A stretch of DNA of 8,249 nt from Bacteroidales bacterium (GTDB taxonomy: Bacteria > Bacteroidota > Bacteroidia > Bacteroidales > DYOH01), in the NCBI GenBank assembly GCA_030632545.1, contig DAOVUO010000092.1:1-8249 (forward strand), given 5' to 3'. Each line of letters opens with the position of its first letter. Positions within the stretch are counted from its first letter, which is position 1. Under the pieces are notes generated by a model. That model did not search any database and had not been told where the DNA came from. It saw only the letters and a list, made by a program, of their open reading frames with translations. Positions 5,228 to 8,249 of this stretch are shown piece by piece. The translations under genes were made by a program, and so were the position numbers.

Positions 5228-6557
5228 TTACTTCAAATTCAACTCTACGATTTAACTGTCGCCCTTCATCTGTAGTATTGTCTGCAACGGGGCGACTTTC
5301 ACCATATCCCATATATAACAATCTTTCTGGCGCAATTCCTTCATGCTGCAAATAATCAACTACAGTTTTCGCTCTTCTTACCGAAAGACTTTGGTTATAA
5401 ATACCTTTTCCTTTTTCATCAGTATGCCCAAGAATACGAATTTCGATACTTGAATTATACTTCATAAAATTAACTAAATCATTTAACTGCTTATATGAAT
5501 TTTCTAATAATTCATCTTTATCGAACTTAAAAAATACATTCTTTAATGTTTTAGCTACACCTTCTTCAATATTAGCAAATACTGAATCTGGCTGTTCGAT
5601 AACAATATCAAAAGAATATTTACATTGATTCGCATCAGCAACTTCCACAAAATAATACCCCTCAGTTAATCCATCAATATCCTCAGTTGTTTCGCCATTT
5701 GACCAAAGGAATGTATGGGGTTCGGTACCATAATAAACTGTTAAATCTGCCACACCATCATTACCACCAAAAAATGTCACATTACTGGGTTCAATAGCTG
5801 CATCAACTACATTATCCATACTACAAGTACATACATAACAGTCAATTATTGCTTTCACTTCAACGTCATCAATATAATAATAAGCATAATCCTTAACTCG
5901 TTTCGGGTGTACATCAGAAATATCTGTTTCTACTACATCTGTAGAATCATCAGAGGCAAAATTTCCAATAATAATCTGTGTCTCACCACCTTCTGCAATA
6001 TATGTTCCGCAAAACTCCCCCCAGTCAATTTTATTATCAAACCAATTATCTTCAGGATTTTTTATATGAGGCTCAATTCCTAAAACTCCATCACTTTGTG
6101 TTCGTACTATTTTTTTTGATAAAAACACTCCAAAATCCTCAATTGCATAACGTGAATAACTCGATAATTTGAATTTAAATTTTACACAATATTTTACACC
6201 TACCTCCAATGAATCGAGTAATTCTGCAGCAATATACTCTCTGTAATTTTTTCTACTTCCTCTCGAAACTACACCTACATAAGCATTACCATTATAAGCA
6301 TTGCTAGTACCTGCAAAATTTTTCGGCACACCAGCAATTCCATGACTACATGTATTGAAATAATCTGGGGTACCTTTTGTTGGATATATCCAATTATCTG
6401 TTAATCGTCGGTAAGTAGAATTCCAATGTGTATAATCATTAGGACAAATACTGTACACTTCAAAGCCATTATTAGGGACTAAGTTATGCTCTTGAGAAAA
6501 AAGAAATGAAGTAAATAAAATAAAAAATAAAAATAAAATGCCATTTTTTAAAAACAT
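5217..6557 (-). CDS. OmpA-family surface protein with SprB repeat (paralogue 2)
   Basis: An exported 446-residue protein with a signal peptide at 1-22 (MFLKNGILFLFFILFTSFLFSQ). The N-terminal domain (about 25-235) shares NLVPNNGFEVYSICP, KGTPDYFNTCS, VPKNFAGTSNA and YYYIDDVEV with the protein at 2569-3891. A CxxCxC cluster follows (Cys240, 243, 245). Residues about 255-318 form a clear SprB repeat: FFGGNDGVADLTVYYG, HTFLWSNGETTEDIDGL and FVEVADANQC. The C-terminal OmpA domain (about 335-446) has FKFDKDELLENS and GHTDEKGKGIYNQSLSVRRA; Asp380 and Arg395 fit the peptidoglycan-binding pair. SprB repeats are named after a gliding adhesin, but no gliding or secretion genes are here, so a motility role is not supported. 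The gene converges on and overlaps the LRR gene by 11 bp, and diverges from rarA across 84 bases. Confidence 0.92.
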   Translation of the reverse strand: MFLKNGILFLFFILFTSFLFSQEHNLVPNNGFEVYSICPNDYTHWNSTYRRLTDNWIYPTKGTPDYFNTCSHGIAGVPKNFAGTSNAYNGNAYVGVVSRGSRKNYREYIAAELLDSLEVGVKYCVKFKFKLSSYSRYAIEDFGVFLSKKIVRTQSDGVLGIEPHIKNPEDNWFDNKIDWGEFCGTYIAEGGETQIIIGNFASDDSTDVVETDISDVHPKRVKDYAYYYIDDVEVKAIIDCYVCTCSMDNVVDAAIEPSNVTFFGGNDGVADLTVYYGTEPHTFLWSNGETTEDIDGLTEGYYFVEVADANQCKYSFDIVIEQPDSVFANIEEGVAKTLKNVFFKFDKDELLENSYKQLNDLVNFMKYNSSIEIRILGHTDEKGKGIYNQSLSVRRAKTVVDYLQHEGIAPERLLYMGYGESRPVADNTTDEGRQLNRRVEFEVTKK

Positions 6558-6569
6558 GGTATATTAAGA

Positions 6570-6599
6570 TTTGATAGTTATATTAATTTTCTACTTTTG
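6570..6599 (+). promoter_or_regulatory. Putative rarA promoter (TTTG / TACTTTTG)
   Basis: TTTG at 6570-6573 and TACTTTTG at 6592-6599 match the Bacteroidota -33 TTTG and -7 TAnnTTTG elements with an 18-base spacer. Transcription would start near 6605, giving a leader of about 36 bases before the ATG at 6642. This is the best promoter match I found in the window. No comparable match was found on the minus strand for the divergent OmpA gene. Confidence 0.6.
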
Positions 6600-6641
6600 A
6601 ACACGCAATTTATGTACCATTTTATAAAATAATAGCAAATA

Positions 6642-7913
6642 ATGAGCACAAATATTCCTTTAGCTGAACGTCTAAGACCCAAAGATTTTAGTACATATTT
6701 TGGCCAAAAACATTTGGTTGGCAAAGAAGGCTTATTAAAAAAAGCTATAGAAAATGGCAATATTCCTTCTATGATTTTATGGGGGCCTCCAGGAGTTGGA
6801 AAAACTACATTGGCTAAAATAATTTCTCATATAACAGAATTACCTTTTTACACACTTAGTGCTGTTAGTTCAGGGGTAAAGGATGTGCGTGAAACAATTG
6901 AACTTGCAAAAAAGCAACAATTTTTCAAACAAGGGGCTATATTGTTTATTGATGAAATACATCGGTTTTCTAAATCTCAGCAAGACTCTCTACTTGCAGC
7001 CGTTGAGCAAGGAATTGTAACTCTAATTGGTGCAACAACAGAAAACCCTTCTTTTGAAGTAATAACTCCTCTTCTTTCTCGCTGTCAGGTATATGTACTA
7101 GAGCAACTTTCAAAAGAAGAATTGATGGAATTGGCAAATTATGCAATAAAAAAAGATTCTACTTTACAAAACAGACAAATTGAAATAAAAGAAAATGAAG
7201 CAATTTTACTAAATTCGGGTGGTGATGCCAGAAAAATATTAAATATTCTTGATTTATTAGCCAGTATGGTAGATGCAACCCCCTTGGTTATTACTAACGA
7301 TTTAGTAAAAAAAGTGCTACAACAGAATATTGCAGTTTACGACAAAGGGGGCGAAATGCATTACGATATTATTTCTGCTTTTATAAAATCTATCCGTGGA
7401 AGTGACCCCGATGCTGCGCTTTATTGGCTTGCCAGAATGCTTGATGGTGGCGAAGATTTAAAATTTATTGCTAGAAGACTGCTTATTTTAGCCGCTGAAG
7501 ATATTGGTTTGGCCAATCCAAATGCCTTATTATTAGCTCAAAGTGCTTTTGAATCTGTAAAAATAATTGGTTATCCCGAATCAAGAATTATTTTATCAGA
7601 AATCACAATTTATTTAGCAACATCTGCTAAAAGTAATTCTGCATATATTGCAATTAAAGATGCTATGGCGTATGTAAAAAAAACAGGAAATCTTCCAGTT
7701 CCTCTTCATTTGAGAAATGCACCTACTAAACTTATGAAAGATTTAAACTATGGAGCAGATTATAAATATCCACATAGTTTTGAAGGAAATTTTGTAGAGC
7801 AAAATTATTTACCAGAAGATGCTCGAAATGCACACTTTTATAATGCAGGAAAAAATCAACAGGAAAAAAAATTTTCAGATAAATTAAAAGCTATATGGAA
7901 AAAAAAGCATTAA
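6642..7913 (+). CDS. rarA: Replication-associated recombination protein A (RarA/MgsA), AAA+ ATPase
   Basis: RarA (MgsA; WHIP/WRNIP1 family) is a cytoplasmic AAA+ ATPase related to clamp loaders. It acts at stalled or collapsed replication forks and interacts with single-stranded-DNA-binding protein in characterised bacteria. The 423 residues are a normal full length. Visible motifs are the N-terminal PLAERLRPKDFSTYFGQKHL, Walker A GPPGVGKTT (48-56), Walker B ILFIDEIHRF (100-109), the sensor-1 segment IGATTENPSF (129-138), and SRCQVY with the probable arginine finger Arg147. The C-terminal half has the family segments YDIISAFIKSIRGSDPDAALYW, ARMLDGGEDLKFIARRLLILAAEDIGLANP and PVPLHLRNAPTKLMK; each is read from the translation. 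The ATG at 6642 gives the conserved family start. It probably has its own promoter in the 84-base divergent spacer. No strong terminator is seen in the 28 bases before the convergent lysine-rich gene. Confidence 0.97.
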   Translation: MSTNIPLAERLRPKDFSTYFGQKHLVGKEGLLKKAIENGNIPSMILWGPPGVGKTTLAKIISHITELPFYTLSAVSSGVKDVRETIELAKKQQFFKQGAILFIDEIHRFSKSQQDSLLAAVEQGIVTLIGATTENPSFEVITPLLSRCQVYVLEQLSKEELMELANYAIKKDSTLQNRQIEIKENEAILLNSGGDARKILNILDLLASMVDATPLVITNDLVKKVLQQNIAVYDKGGEMHYDIISAFIKSIRGSDPDAALYWLARMLDGGEDLKFIARRLLILAAEDIGLANPNALLLAQSAFESVKIIGYPESRIILSEITIYLATSAKSNSAYIAIKDAMAYVKKTGNLPVPLHLRNAPTKLMKDLNYGADYKYPHSFEGNFVEQNYLPEDARNAHFYNAGKNQQEKKFSDKLKAIWKKKH

Positions 7914-7941
7914 ATTTAATTTTATAATTTTGAGGATATTA

Positions 7942-8249
7942 CTATTTTTTCCTAGAAGTACGCCCGTTGCTTTTTTTAGAATCGTCTTTGGTCTCTATTT
8001 TTTTCTTATCAACCTCTTTTTTTAAATCATCTAGTCGTTTTTTTTCTTCTAATTCAGCAGCCCTTCTTTTAGCCCTAGTTGTAGTGGGCTCAGACTTCTT
8101 TTTTTTGTCAATTTCTTTTGAATCTGTTTTTTTCTGAGGAGTAGATTTAGCTTCAGTCTTTTGCTCTGCTTCTACTTTTTTATTAGATCTTGACGAACTA
8201 GTTTTTTTTGCAGCAGTTTTTTGTGACTCAGTTTCTTTTTTTGTAGCAG
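7942..8249 (-). CDS. Lysine-rich low-complexity C-terminal tail of an unidentified protein (N-terminus beyond the right edge)
   Basis: An open frame enters from the right edge and ends at a TAG (7942-7944), giving 101 visible residues. It is dominated by Lys, Ser, Thr, Glu and Ala, with segments such as QKTAAKKTSSSRSNKKVE, KSEPTTTRAKRRAAELEEKK and a final KKSNGRTSRKK. A charged stretch, RRAAELEEKKRLDDLKKEV (about 61-79), could form a coiled coil or single alpha-helix. No enzyme motif is visible. Such basic tails occur on nucleic-acid-binding proteins, including histone H1-like proteins, some topoisomerases and ribosome-associated factors, but the sequence does not choose among them. It converges with rarA, with 28 bases between the stops. 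A missing N-terminus is only an edge effect. That it is coding is supported by the long stop-free frame of consistent composition, although A-rich DNA can also produce this. Confidence 0.65.
   Translation of the reverse strand, partial: ATKKETESQKTAAKKTSSSRSNKKVEAEQKTEAKSTPQKKTDSKEIDKKKKSEPTTTRAKRRAAELEEKKRLDDLKKEVDKKKIETKDDSKKSNGRTSRKK

Noticed and set aside
5978..6172. Short plus-strand open frame of 64 codons
   Set aside because: It is antisense within the N-terminal domain of OmpA paralogue 2.
5217..6557. Gliding motility role for the SprB-repeat proteins
   Set aside because: SprB-type repeats are widespread in Bacteroidota surface proteins and no gliding or type IX secretion genes or C-terminal sorting domains are present here.
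6578..6760. Short minus-strand open frame of 60 codons
   Set aside because: It overlaps the start of rarA and its promoter; no family features are visible.
7914..7941. Terminator between rarA and the lysine-rich gene
   Set aside because: Only a short A-T palindrome near 7911-7922 is visible; there is no GC-containing stem before a T-run.

Overview
The window looks like chromosomal DNA from a strongly AT-rich member of the Bacteroidota. This rests on protein families typical of that phylum: OmpA/SprB-repeat surface proteins with CxxCxC hinges, an LP-type leucine-rich repeat protein, and an XRE regulator with a polar tail. Promoter-like elements also fit the Bacteroidota TTG / TAnnTTTG pattern, and no Shine-Dalgarno sequences stand out. 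Genus cannot be given from the sequence.

Layout, left to right: (1) the 5' part of pyrD (class 2 dihydroorotate dehydrogenase) runs on the minus strand off the left edge. (2) 31 bases upstream of it, on the same strand, lies an XRE-family helix-turn-helix regulator. (3) About 1.2 kb without a credible gene follows (1343-2568). It holds a repeated palindromic motif, TTACANNTGTAA, four times just in front of the regulator. The motif appears twice more, perfectly and back to back, inside a 34-bp perfect palindrome at 2085-2118. Several hairpins are also present. (4) A surface cassette follows: an OmpA/SprB protein (minus), a two-module leucine-rich repeat protein (plus), and a second paralogous OmpA/SprB protein (minus), whose 3' end overlaps that of the LRR gene by 11 bp. 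(5) rarA (plus), divergent from the second OmpA gene, has a good promoter candidate. (6) The lysine-rich C-terminal tail of an unidentified protein enters on the minus strand from the right edge.

PyrD and RarA are housekeeping functions (pyrimidine synthesis; recovery of stalled replication forks). The OmpA-LRR-OmpA group is a probable exported set of two peptidoglycan-anchored surface proteins around a secreted or surface LRR protein. The most interesting non-coding signal is the operator family in the gene-free region. It predicts that the XRE protein controls its own gene, and perhaps a second transcript starting near the 34-bp palindrome.
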